Assembly: GCA_038503065.1 (NCBI GenBank) | Contig: JBCAMK010000022.1 | Coordinates: forward strand, 310,001 to 374,000 | From: Paragyromitra xinjiangensis | Lineage: Eukaryota; Ascomycota; Pezizomycetes; Pezizales; Discinaceae | DNA: 64,000 nucleotides | Reading direction: 5' to 3' | Shown here: positions 34,877 through 46,824 of the stretch, piece by piece | How the letters are laid out: every line of letters starts with the position of its first letter | How positions within the stretch are numbered: the stretch's first letter is position 1 | Notes under the pieces: generated by a model | The model's database searches: none | Told to the model about the DNA's origin: nothing | The model's input: only the letters and a program-made list of their open reading frames with translations | Program-made: the position numbers and the translations under genes

Positions 34877-36309
34877 AAAATACAAACGATGGGGTAATAC
34901 TATCGTGGTTACATCTTAGTGGTCAAGCAGCAAGAGATCCAAAGGATCAACATTTATCCGGGGCTCAACTCAGTGTACCCTGCTCTCCACCCCTGACGGA
35001 AGATCCGAAAGTCACTGCAGCTATCCCACAGGAGGGATTTGTAAGACTGGTTACGGATACCATATATGCTTAAGTCAGAGGCGCCAGGGTACCTGGTGCA
35101 TTACACAACTTAAACGGCGATATATCCTCGCCGGTCGCTTTCAAATCCGAACTGAGTATGCAGGCGCGCCAATCTCAACACCCACATCATCGTGCCTCCG
35201 ACGGAAATATGCAACCTGTAGCTTCATAAGCTTACTCAGTCTTGGCGCCACATGTTTGTCAGGGAAGAACTCAGCTCCAAGGCAAAGTGTCATGTTCTCG
35301 CAAACTACCAATCGGAAACCCCCGAATCTTGCTCACCCATCCCTCGGATCAGTGCCAAGAATTTCCAAAGCGATAGACGTGACGTCGGCGGCTCAAAAGT
35401 ACCCTTTCAGCCTTGTGGCTTCATGAGACATCACTCTATATAGCACGGCCTATTATTACTCTCTAAAGCTCTCATACACGTGGAACAGAAGTATGCTCTA
35501 TCTCGACCTCTAGCTCTGGGGAGGCAAGTGCGCAATATATGCATTTACAAAACTAAGATTCCTTGCCCAGTATGCAGGATAAGGTAGAAAGCCGCGCGCA
35601 AATTCAATGAACTTTTCGCCCATCCCTCCTAAATACACTCGCTACCAAACGATTCAAATTGGAAATAACCCCCAAGATACGTTGCGTCCAATATGGCCGA
35701 TACATCACAACAACCCCACCGCCCGCCCGGTTCTTATGCAGCAACTAAAAAAGCCCCCCTTTTGTTTTTTTTCCTTCGCCCCGTGACTCCTGATTTAAGC
35801 TCCAATTTCGGATTTCCATTCCGGATCCCAATACAAAAGAGATTCGTTTCTTTTTCTTATTTTTCATGCCAAACCTCTCTGTCCCGGACTCAAGGCAACA
35901 GAAAACAAAACACTTCAGAAAAAGATAACCTGCAAGCTGATAGACACGCAGGTAAAAATGAAAGAAAGCAGAGGATATGAGGTTGGGGTTTCTGAAAAAG
36001 GGAAAAGTTTCGTAAGTTCATGTCGATAAGTACCCCCATGATATGCCCCCAAGATGATGCTAAGTATTTTGTCAATGTTTCCAAACAAAAAGACATAGAA
36101 ACAGGACGATGAGAATGATACTCGTAAAATGACACGACGCATAAAAACTCAAAAACAAAAAAGCGCAACCATAATCCCTGTTCCCTTCCAAAATACAATC
36201 CCCAAACCAACCTAAACCAACTTACCATCATGTTGAAAGAAAGACCCACCCAACCTAAACCACAATTCACACCCCGCGGCAAAAAACCCAGGAGAAAAGA
36301 AAATCATTG

Positions 36310-39300
36310 TCACATGTCCATGCCATCATTCCCAAAAATGCCACCCTCGTCATCATGCGGCCTCTTAAACTCAATCCCACTCATCCGATTACCTCTCCCA
36401 CCGAATCCGCGCCCATCATCGTCGTTCCGGCGGTCACTAGTCTCATCCCATTCGTCCTCCAGCTCTTCCACATCTTCCTCCATTCGTCCCAACTCATCAC
36501 GCCCAATGAAGTGTTCGTCAATACTGCTCTCGTCTACAAACGTGAATCCGCGGAAGTTGGCTTGCATTCCCGGTGATAACGGTGTGGAAGCAGCCATATT
36601 ACCGCCAGCTAGCGCGACAGCACGGGCGTTGAGAGACTGTGACATTGGAGCATTGGTGAACTCAGGGTCAAAGTTGGAAGTGTCAGTCTCGGATGAGAGG
36701 GTGGGCTTGAAGGGAGGAATGACGTTTTTGTGAAGAAGGAGACTCCAGTCGATGTCGGCAAAGAAGGGGTGGGATTTGAGTTCCTTGGCATCGTGGGTGG
36801 CGCCTAGGCGATGTTTTGGATTTCGGTTAAGAAGCTGAAAATGGGATGTCAGCAAACGATCGAACCCCGCATGGAGAAACGTTACACCTGACATATCGAG
36901 GGAAAAAAGAAAATTAGAAATGTCTCAAACTTACTCCTTTGACGAAATTCCTACCCTCCAAACTCAGCGCGTCCCGTGGGAATCGAACTTTGCCAAACGC
37001 GATGTTTTTATACATCTGCTGTGTATCATCCGCATAAAAGGGACTCCATCCACAACACATCTCGAATACTAATACCCCCAATGACCAGAAATCTACCATC
37101 TTTGTATATCCCTGTTCATCTAATAGAACCTCCGGTGCAAGATATTCGGTAGTTCCACAGAACGTATTTGTCGTAGCATTTGCCGATAAATTAGCCTTCG
37201 ACAACCCAAAGTCGCAAAGCGCGATATGGCCATTAGCATCTAACAGGATATTCTCTGGTTTCAAGTCCCGATATACGATATCATGATTGTGCAAGTGCTC
37301 TAAAGCCAGAATCAACTCGGCAATGTAGAACTTAGCCCGGTCTTCTTGAAACCTTCCCTCCTTTTGCAGATGCCAGAATAGCTCGCCTCCGGACATGTAA
37401 TCCGTAACCAAGTATAGATCCGTCGGTGTTTGGAACGAAAACTTCAATCCAACAATGAACGGCGAATCTGTTGTTGCTGTTCGTACTAGGATATTTCTCT
37501 CGCCGAGGGTATGCGCGACCTCCTTCTTCTGAACAATAACCTTCTTCGATAGGACCTTCATAGCATATATCCGACCTGTATCCTTCTTCCGCACCTGATA
37601 TACCTGACCGAATGTTCCTACAGAAAATTCAACTCCATCAACATTCACATTCCGCCATAAAAACCGGATGGAACCAAAAAATTTTGACAAAGGTCTAGCT
37701 AACCTTTACCAATGAGCCGCAGTACCTCGAAGTCATCAGGGCCATAGTGCTTTTTATTCGTCTTCTCAAACGAAATCTGTAGTCTAATCTCCCCCGTGAC
37801 ACTTTCATGGCGTGTCCGCGGCTGCAGGGGGAACCAGTTATCCATCACAGCCTGTTCCCGGGAAAGCAGCGGACACATGCGGATGTGTCCCAGGAAGCAT
37901 TCTTGGTTGGAACGGTCGTATATCGACACGTCTATCTCTGAATGCTCGCCAAGTACGTCACTGATAACCACGCAGCCGCCTCAGTCAGCAAATCTCGTTG
38001 CTTCCATTTTCGTTGCATAAATCACGTTTTTCCCCCCGTCGGATAAAAATATTGTGAGTGCCGACAGTGTAGGTGACACAAGTGGGGGGTATTTAAGGAA
38101 TCGCCCAGCGCTCAAAGTGGGAGGGGGTTGCCACTGAGCTATAAAACAAAAGCCGCATGTGTAACGGAGGAACAAGCGGGAAAGTCGGGCGCAGCAAGAG
38201 TAATTAAAAAAGAAAAAGGATCGCAAAACACAGACGCGAAACCTACAGAACAAACAGGAAAGCAGGGGATAAAAAAAGAAATCATGAGCGACGCGTAGCA
38301 ATTGAGGAGAAACTTACAATACCGCTTCGTGCTCCCATTTTGGATTTGTTGTTCCCGCCTTCTTTGCGCCCCCACCCTGCAATTCCGACAAACTAGTGCT
38401 CGAGCTCTGTCGGCTTTTCATCGGTATCGCAATTCCACCCAGCCCCCCGTTCTTCTCTGGAGATTCTCCAGTACTGGTCTCTTCCCTCTTAGGGCCCTTT
38501 GAGATGAACTCATTGCTCTCAAATGTACACACGACATATGGCTCTTTGCTCGGCCGCAAGTTCCTCGCCTCCAAAATCCGGACCACCATTTTCCCCTTCG
38601 GTGGCCCTATCGCAGGACCTGTAGTATGTGTTGTGTCTCTGACGGCTGTGGCGGTTCCGAAGGACGTCGAACCTGAAACGGGGGTGATGTTGCCTGGGAC
38701 GGGCCGCGCTGGTGGCGCAGGATGACTAGTGATGGCGGCGGCGCCATTCAGCGCGCTCCCAGCAGAAGTAGTTCCTCGAGGTGTAGCTGGTGGCGTGTCC
38801 TTTCCCTCCAGAAGAGCAGACGCTGTCAGCCTCAATGCCTTATCCTTCTCCTTCGCAGAAGCAAAACATGAAGGAGAAACATGACGGGTATGTGAGGTAG
38901 CCCTCGAAGTAGAACGAGAACTAGCAGTAGAAGAAGCAGATGTAGAAGCAGGAGAGTATGGATCTCCTGCTTCTGCTTTAGTATGTAAAGAACGCTCAAG
39001 AAGAGATGGTGTGCATGACGATTTTCTGGCGAGAATGGGAGTAACAAGAGCTCCACAAACCTGTTGAAACCCGTGTAAGATCTGAGGCAATCTCTTGTCT
39101 AAACCGCTGGGGTGAGGGGTCGTTTGACCGCTCAAATGATCATCGTCGTCCGATCTATCATCGCCGTCAACACCGTCAGTCGTTTTGTGTCTTGGCCCTA
39201 GTAAGTTGACACAGAGGTTCGATATTGCACGCTTCATTTCTTCTTGGGGGTCGATCGATCGTTTGGGAGAACATAAAAGAATTGGAGATGACGAAGGTAC

Positions 39301-39798
39301 AAAATTATTTTGGGGCGGGGAAAGTGCGTTTTAGTGTTTCTTGGGGCGCTTTCCAAGCTACTTATGATTGGGAGATACAACACGGGGGGTCGGGTATGTA
39401 ATAACGACTTACCTTTGGCCCGCTACTGCCCTCAACATATTTGATGCGGACGAATTCGCAGCAGCAACTGTATTTAATGGCAACTGAGGCCTCGGGGAAG
39501 CAACAGCGTTCGAATGTGAAGTCGCGGTGGTAGCTCCATTACCCGATGACGTCCCTGCATGAGATGTCGAAGCAGACCGCAAGATGGGTGACCCTCGCCG
39601 CGAGAGCGGGGACAAGCTCTGGAATTCCGGAAGACCGCTCGCGCTTGTTGGTGATGGACCGGCTATGGGGGTCGCCGGCGCCGTCGCCGATGACGATTGA
39701 GTGGTGACGTGAGAGGTCGTCAAGAGGGGGGTACCCGGGGCAGAGGAGGCGGGAGAGGAGGACCCTCCACTGCGAAAGAACTGGAACGCTGTAACCAT
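36310..39798 (-). CDS. sch9: Sch9-type AGC serine/threonine kinase with C2 domain
   Basis: Sch9 homologues are nutrient-signalling kinases downstream of TORC1, at the vacuole and in the cytosol. Minus-strand exons: 39413-39798 (N-terminus, Ser/Pro-rich with FFRSGG), about 38318-39242, 37704-37960, 36935-37617 and 36310-36834, about 925 aa. A low-complexity linker precedes a C2 domain (VVRILEARNLRPSKEPYVVCTFE through EIDVSIYDRSNQECFLG). The kinase domain has the glycine loop GKGTFGQVY, AMKVL, YRDLKPENILLD, CDFGLSK, activation loop TFCGTTEYLAPE, and WSLGVLVFEM. The C-tail has a turn motif (TPLSPGMQ) and hydrophobic motif FRGFTFVDES, as expected for PDK1 and TORC1 control. Introns within the C2 and kinase parts are 357, 86 and 100 nt and fit cleanly. 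The exon 1/2 join does not close in phase with visible GT-AG sites, so a microexon or other start there is likely. Confidence 0.92.
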
Positions 39799-42416
39799 CG
39801 TGTCCTAGCTTTGCTCTGTTGAACTGGAATCCCGATGGCGTAAAGGTAGGTACAGAAAAGGAAGCCTCTAGGGTTTTGGTTTGGTAGTCTCACGATATTC
39901 TTTCACTCTTCTGTGTTGTTCTCTTCCCCTTGTGAGGCGTGCAGTTGTAAATAAGTATGGAATTATCAAGTAATCGCGGGAAGGGGCTCCGCCCGGTCAA
40001 TCGTTATGTGATTCCCGGTCGTCTCGACGTATGATCAGATCTCTTTCCTTTCTTTTTCGTCCGTTCTTTGTAAAGCGTTGACCCTACTGACGGTAGGTAC
40101 GGAGATAAAATAAACTGCCGTTGGTCTTTCCCTCCGAGCGTAAATAAGATTGAGGACCTGAGGGGCTTGTCCCTTTTTTCTTCTTCTCCTCTTTTTTTTC
40201 TTTCTTTTCTTCTTTTGTGTCGTTCGCTTCTCCCGCAGGTGTCGGCTCCCTGGAATTCCCTGCTTTTTCTGACGACTGCTGGCCTACTCTAACTATATCC
40301 TGCAAAGTCTGGTGGGGAACCAATTGGCGGTGAGAGGCTAAAATCAACCCGAAGGAAAATCCCCTGGGTGGGCGGACAAAGTTGTTCACGCAGACAAGCG
40401 CAGAGAAGAAGGTTGTTGCGTTGCCTGCTGCTGCTGCCTCCTGCTACTGTGCTTGCTGCCTGATGCACGCACCAAACGTGAGCGAACTTCTTGAGGCGCG
40501 GTTACTCTTTTTGTGTTGCGTTTCTGTTTGTCGGTTCCCGGCGCTGTAGAAACGTGGGGCTGCAACGTATTTTTTTTCAAGAAATGATAATCCTGCGTGG
40601 GGGATATCTTTAGGAATGCATTTATTATTATTTTTATTTTCTGTATAGTGGTAATCTTTTTTTATCTTCTTTTTTTTTTTTTTTCGTGTGCTTCAAGTTG
40701 ATCCAGACCTGGCGGGAAATAGCGAGAATGATAGGAGTAGTAAGTAGAAGCAGGGAGCATGCACGTCCAGCTCAAGCAAGCTCTCGTGGGAGTTGCAGCT
40801 ACCAGGTTGCGGGAGCAGGAACAGCAGGATGAGGTACGTATGTGGATGCGTGATGAGGATGATGATGATGGAGATGATGATAGCAGAGAAACACGGACAG
40901 TAAGTCTTAAAAAAGCGAAGAGCGGATGGCTGAATCTTTGACGGGAACACCCATGGTTCTCTCGGAGTGAGCGATACTTTCTTGGGAAGCGAGCCAGACA
41001 ATTCAGTTTCCAGCTATCTATCTAGGTATGTCTATGGCAAAGAGGGGCAAAAAGTGAGGGAGGTGCGGACCTCGACAGCCAACGGCCCGCAGCAGCAACA
41101 ATTGTGCGGCGGGGAGGTAATTAAAATCAAACAACCATACAATGGCCAGAGACAGCGTATCTTGCTTCCTGTGATCCGGAACAAGACAGATTGAAGGGCA
41201 GGAGGAAATGGAGATGGAGGATCGGGATGAGCAGGAACGATAGATAGATCAAACACTGCAGATGAGGGGTGAGGTTGGACAGCTAATATATTATAGGTAC
41301 ATGTTTTGGCTATCGTTATTGTCCGGGTGACAGGTATGACATGTAGAGAGATAGCAAGTTTATCTATATTCAATCAATGATTCGGTGATGACTTTGGAGA
41401 ATTCGAATCGATGACTGTAGAGGCGGGGTATCTACAGACCACGGCGTAGGTACAATAATACCTAGATGCCAGTACCTGTTTTCGCTCGCAAAACAAACTC
41501 CTCCCCCGCCTGGCTGCCCCTCATCTCCTTTCCCCTACACCAATAGGCAGTGGGGCAAGGGCAAAAACGCAATTGCATCCATATCTCAGGACAATGTTTT
41601 ACCCTGGTTCTTCGCTTGTATTTCCTCACTCTGATCCCATGTCGAGCGCTTCATTCGTTTGCCACGACCCACGAGAACCAATGTTGCTTGAATGAGTGGT
41701 CGACAGCGAAAGCTTCACAGGAGGACATGTGATGGGATGTCTCTCCTGTACGAAGTGAATACTGTAATAGCAACCAGGGAGGGCAGACCGCCCGTTGCAG
41801 CTATTTATGACATTTTACGTGCTGTGGTGCAATTCCGGGATAATTACATGTATCTGGCTAGAATCTAGATGTTCTTCGAATATCTGTGGAAGCATCGGTC
41901 GAGGCTTTCGTACCAGGTCTCCGCTGTTCAAAAGCGCCAGAACGATATACCGGTATCGGTACATAGATGGATGTATTGAACTGCTTTACGCGACGGGATT
42001 TCTCGCGTCAGGGAATGCCAAAGAAAGCATGTGCAGACGGCCATCGCACGCCGGCAGGTTCCTCAGGTGCACAAGAAAAGCCAGCAGACGGAGAATCCGA
42101 TTCGAACAGAGCTTTCCAGAAAATGCATGCATGCACACACCTTGCTCACACAATCACCGTGACACGAACGTGGCAATTATTCCGCACCTCGGAGGTAAAC
42201 TCTTGATGCTACAGGACTCTCCAACCGGAATAACGAAAGCCAGGGTTAGGGGTGTGATGGCAAGAACTGGCCGAAGGGGTTACCGCAGGGGGGGAGGCCC
42301 TGGGACGACACCGTGGTCCGTGGAGCTTCTCCTCTCCTTCTAGCGAAGCCCTCGCTCGAGCTCACTCGTTTCCCCTCCCCGTTCTCTGCCCCCTCCCTCG
42401 GCGCTCCTCGCTTGCC
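39799..42416. other. divergent promoter region between sch9 and PER1
   Basis: This 2.6-kb region holds long leaders for two divergent genes. Minus-strand short frames at 40084-40580 (Lys/Glu-rich and Gln-rich) are probably upstream frames in the sch9 leader. A plus-strand frame at 41795-42343 is Arg/Cys-rich and looks like chance. There is a T-rich tract at about 40655-40685, a GATGAT tract at 40855-40880 and a TACATGTA at 41845. Confidence 0.5.
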
Positions 42417-43594
42417 ATGCGGCTTCTACCCCGCACTCCCTCGGCGCTCAATGGCCACCGCCTCCTCTTCGCCGTCATCGTTTCAACTTCCTTGTTGCTC
42501 GCACCTGCGATAGCCTCACGTGGTGACCGTTTACCTGAATTTAAGGATTGTTTGCAGGTAGAACTCCCTTCCGCCTACCGACCTATCCACTTTCGCCCAC
42601 CGCTTATCCCACTCTCCGCATCTTCCCGCCCCACGTGCCCCTGCTTCCAACTGACCTTTCCCAGACCTGCCACGCCAAGCACTGCGAGAACTCCCCCTCC
42701 CCCTCCCCTTCCTCTCTCCCCTTCCACCTCCGCCTCCTTCTATGGACATGCCCCGCTGAGTGCGATTACGCTTGTCAACGTTCTGTGACTGCCAACCGCG
42801 TCGAGCGTGGTCAATCCGTTGAGCAATTTCACGGCAAATGGCCATTCAAGCGCCTCTTTGGTGTGCAGGAGCCATTCAGTGTTCTTTTCAGCATCCTCAA
42901 TGGCTACGCGCACTATTCCGGTCTTCAAGCGCTTCGGCGCGATATTCCCTGGAACTATCCGCTCATGCCGTATTACCGCTTGTTTAGCTACTTCGGCATG
43001 GTGTGTTGGTTCTGGAGCACCGTCTTTCATACCCGCGACTTTGTATTCACTGAACGCATGGACTACTTCGCTGCCGGTGCGTCAGTACTCTACGGACTTT
43101 ACCTCGCGCCAATCCGTGTCCTCCGTCTCTACAAGCCTATCCACAGACGCACCCTCAAATACTGGGGCATTGCTTGTTGTACGGCCTACGCGTGTCACGC
43201 CTATTATCTGCAGTTTGTAAAATGGGACTACTCATATAACATGGCAGCCAATGTGGTAGTCGGGACGCTGCAGAACGGGTTCTGGACATATTTCTCCATC
43301 AAACAATACAGTCAGAAAAGGAGTTTGTGGGCGGCGGGGCCTGGATTGATTGTGACATGGTTGGTTATGGCAATGAGTCTGGAGCTCTTGGATTTTCCGC
43401 CGGTGTTGCAGAGTATCGATGCACATAGTCTGTGGCATGCGGCAACTATTTTCCCGGCTTATATGTGGTATAAGTAAGTCGCTTACTAGGGATTGATAAA
43501 CATGGAGAGTGCTAATTAAGGTGATAGGTTCTTAATTGTGGATGCCAAGAGAGATATGGGTGGCACCGTTGTTGGTGCGAGATTTAAGGAGTAG
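42417..43594 (+). CDS. PER1: Per1-like protein (GPI-lipid remodelling, PGAP3 family), three exons
   Basis: Per1 removes the sn-2 acyl chain of GPI lipids in the ER so that GPI anchors can be remodelled; it belongs to the CREST membrane-hydrolase superfamily. Exons 42417-42557, 42665-43473 and 43528-43594 join in frame to give 338 aa, normal for the family. A signal peptide of about 30 residues precedes SRGDRLPEFKDC. Exon 2 begins with the Cys-rich luminal part (TCHAKHCEN, then LLLWTCPAECDYACQ), followed by EQFHGKWPF and about seven hydrophobic segments containing FGMVCWFWSTVFHTRDF, MDYFAAGASVLYGLY and, near the end, IDAHSLWHAATIFPAYMWY with the conserved histidines. Exon 3 encodes the cytosolic tail KFLIVDAKRDMG. 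The tail lacks a KKXX signal. Confidence 0.93.
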
Positions 43595-44661
43595 TTCTTG
43601 GTTATAGGGATTGGGGGTGAGTTGGCGTTTGCTCGGTTCTACAGGGCAATGCCTGGTATCGCATATCGAAAGTATTTTATTTCATGTATACATAGCTACG
43701 GTTTGCTTTTTGCTTCTCTGGGGTCTGCCGCGGGAAATGGAAAAGCAGGTTTGGACTTTTGTTATTGTTGATGGGTGCGGGGTGGGGTTCATAGGTAAGT
43801 GCATGTATCGTATTTGTTCGATGTATAATTTATAGGCGGGGGTTTGAAAATACATGGGAGATGGTTGTTCTAAGAAATCTTAAGCGAGATCTGGACTTCT
43901 GCAAGACGAGTGATTCTTTGTGACTTCAAATAGCGGCACTTGCCGACTGCGTTACCTTACAAACATCCCCCACCACAACCTCCAGACCTCAGGTTATCCT
44001 AAACCCCCACGACCTCACAATCGATACCATCGTGTTTGAAATACCCAAAAAGCTATGTCGGTTGAGAAACCCGTGCACCTATTCCTCTGAGTCAGATTAG
44101 TCCAAATGCGTCACCACCTACTCATTTCAGAGCCTCATCGAAAACTCGTGAGTTTACACTACATCACAAAAGTGCTGCTGCCTGCCTCATTATCTGCACC
44201 CCGCAACTCAGCCCTATCTCATCTCCTCCCTCCACGGGGGTTATGCCGTTCCGGTGAACTGCTTGCGGTGCTTAGTTCCGCTCTGCTTGCAGGCGCAGTT
44301 CGTGAGTCAGTATGGTTTATTCAACTGGGATTATCGAATGGTGGATCGCTGATGGCTATTGTTTTTTGTCCCGGGTGTCGGGGTCTGATATATGGTGGCT
44401 ATGTTTGCAGTCTGCGCACTGTTTATACCCGGAGAAAATTTGTGGCAAATTTCACTTTTGAGACTATATTTGAGTATTAACACTGGTACAGAGCCCTAAA
44501 TCAAGTGATGTCTGTTTAAGAGCATTAGTGGTGGGGATATTCGGATGGAAAGGTACATTTCCTATTGTATTTCATAGGACACCAACCAAGAATTGTAAGA
44601 CAAGGGCGTTCCACACCTAAATTTGATTGGTTTAAGTTAAAGCTTGCACGGATCATAGTAG

Positions 44662-44798
44662 TACTCGTGGTATACTATAAGTACCTGAAAATTTCTTTTA
44701 GTGGCAATAGCTTTTGATTCGCCCCGCGGCAACGCTTCACAGTTTGGTTGGCCAAACCCATACCCCTGTTTTCAGGTACTTATCCTAGAGCACGAGTA
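44662..44798. mobile_element. 137-bp inverted-repeat element (MITE-like)
   Basis: The first 30 bp (TACTCGTG, seven mostly unmatched bases, ATAAGTACCTGAAAA) and the reverse complement of the last 30 bp match at 26 positions. The innermost 15 bp of each arm are perfect. The interior is non-coding. No target-site duplication or second copy is obvious. Confidence 0.6.
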
Positions 44799-44952
44799 GC
44801 TGCTAGCACTTTCTACTCAGGTCGTAACGACCATACTTTGGTGTTTCGAACGAAATTCGTATCGGGAAGGAATACTAGGTTAGGGTTCTGTGTCACCGAG
44901 GGTTTGAACGGTATAAGAATTTCTGTGTCTGTTTCTTCTGAAATTGATATAT

Positions 44953-44972
44953 GGGGGGGGGGGGGGGGGGGG
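44953..44972 (+). repeat. 20-G homopolymer tract
   Basis: An uninterrupted run of twenty G in AT-rich intergenic DNA. It can form a G-quadruplex and is prone to length error in sequencing. Confidence 0.9.
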
Positions 44973-46824
44973 TGGATGTAAAACCTTCTCGGAACTAGCT
45001 ACACTGCACTGAGTGAGTTTAGCTAGACAAATCCGTCTGCGCCTTGCGATGTGATAGGTAGTAACAAACTGACTCATGGATCCCAATCCATACCCCCATA
45101 CCCATGACCATGAGTCATTTGGGGGTCAATGGTATTCTGGGGCATACAGGCTGAGCAGTGTATTCATCATCCTCATCCCAACGCAGCCAGTGCCTTCACG
45201 CTTGCTATGAGGGACTTTTATAAAGCCTATTGGGATTAAGGTGTATTCGGTAGGGCTGCTGGTTGTATTATCGCCTCAGGTATCATTGGATTCTTAGAAG
45301 GTTGTCTAAGCCTTAAGAATGGGGATAAAGTTTATCAGAAACGGGTTTTAGTATCCCTGTTCTCCTGCAGCTGAGTTTAGATAGTAAGCCTGGTATTGAT
45401 AGCTACTAAACTAGCTAATGGGGCGCGGAGATATTGATTTTCAGCTCTGTTAGATGCAATATTAGGGGGTTCAAAGCGTGCAATTACTAGTCCCGTCCGT
45501 TTATCATTTCTTGGCAGGGATTTTCACGGCCACTCCTTATTTCCCAGCTATTTTACTGAGGAAGGGAGAATGAACATGATTGAGATATAATCGTTGAATT
45601 CACCAGCCGTCAATCTTACTCATCCTTAGACCAAACCACGCCCCAGGATATTGCGGAACACCGCACGGTCGATAGAGAACACGGGGTAACTCCGCTACGC
45701 ACCTCGCAACAGAACATAAACCGGGCAATCTTGGGGGGCGTCGTTGGAATGTATCTTTCTACGGCATCCATAGGGTGCAATTGTTGGATTGAATGTCCCC
45801 TGATCCTAGTAAACCATTCTTATTGGAGCCCGGTAGTACGGTTCAGCCCAATGGTTATGCTTGTAATCTAGTCCCGACGAGATCTTATTAAAATTGGGCT
45901 ATTAACCCTGGGTTTGTGCCGCGTAAAGCTTGCTTTCTATACTAAGACATAGACCTCGGTCTCGATGTATCGGCCGGGTTTGCGGGGGCGTTGACCACTT
46001 CCTGTGTTTGAGTAGACCCGTGGACCATGATCCTAAGTAGGGCGTATTGATGTAGGGCGCCAGTAATGTAAGGGAGCTGTATTTTCAATGTATGTAGTCT
46101 TTGTCAGGGGTAACTTTAGCGATAGCTTAGTATAATCATGGGAGTGAAAATGTGAACGGAATGTTCGTGAAATGTGGTGGCTTGTTTAGAAAGATTGAGT
46201 GTAGAGTTTCTACTTAAGCTTCGTGCTTCCGCTTTTGAGGTTGTGAGTCCTTTGTGGGGAAGTAAGCTCTTTGTATATCCCAGTGTATCTAACTGAAGTT
46301 ATAACGAGTGAGACGGTATGATTTAATGGGTTTATCTTGAGTTTGGAAGTGTTTTGTTTTATTTTGAAAATAGTGACTTTAGTTATCTAGAGGTATTTAT
46401 TTGGTTGATTGATTGCGCGCATAATAACTACATGTAAGCCTGGTACAATTAATTGGCTATTATGTTCATGAAAAATCACTCGAGCCGAAGTTGGTGGCCA
46501 TACAAAATCTTGGCTTACGCGACGTAGGTATCTTTATTCTGAAATGAACTTCTACAAGATGGTTTGGGCAATAGAGAGGCTCAAGGCCAGTAGATCCCAG
46601 GCGTATTGGCCTCATCAACCCCCACACGAGATTTAACTCATGTAGCCATTAGGCTATTTAATTTCTGGGGTAAAGCATATGCAGGTTGACAACATAGAAA
46701 GTAATAATTCTCAAATCCATTACAGGCTATAAATATGGGCGATCGCAGCAGCCAGCCACATGCGGTTGTAAGTTGTTGAACCCTTTCTGGTAGATATGGA
46801 AATAAATGATAGGTTTCAACTTGA

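Larger units (their letters stand above)
28877..36309. other. 7.4-kb gene desert with small inverted-repeat elements
   Basis: No supported gene. The proximal part (to about 29100) is the promoter and leader of the barrel protein. From 29640 to 31200 there are two opposed copies of a ~101-108-bp inverted-repeat element and a further inverted repeat. From 31300 to 35690 the sequence is AT-rich with only frames of 60-80 codons. The frame at 34471-34716 is slightly transposase-like, but I cannot support it. Simple repeats include C11A10 at 33826-33846 and a TAGG tract at 34853-34876. TACATGTA occurs at 31338 and 33999. From 35690 to 36309 is the 3' flank of the kinase gene. Confidence 0.5.
43595..46824. 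other. gene-free stretch with a 137-bp inverted-repeat element and a G20 tract
   Basis: No supported gene. An open frame at 44106-44480 has no recognisable features. Structural items are the element at 44662-44798 and the G tract at 44953-44972. From about 45000 the sequence is AT-rich. TACATGTA occurs at 46429. Confidence 0.5.

Noticed and set aside
40084..40580. Two minus-strand frames (Lys/Glu-rich and Gln-rich) considered as a separate gene
   Set aside because: They are low-complexity, lack a convincing join, and sit where the sch9 leader is expected.
41795..42343. 182-codon plus-strand frame upstream of PER1
   Set aside because: Composition is Arg/Cys/Gly-biased with no domain and it lies in the PER1 promoter; it looks like a chance frame.
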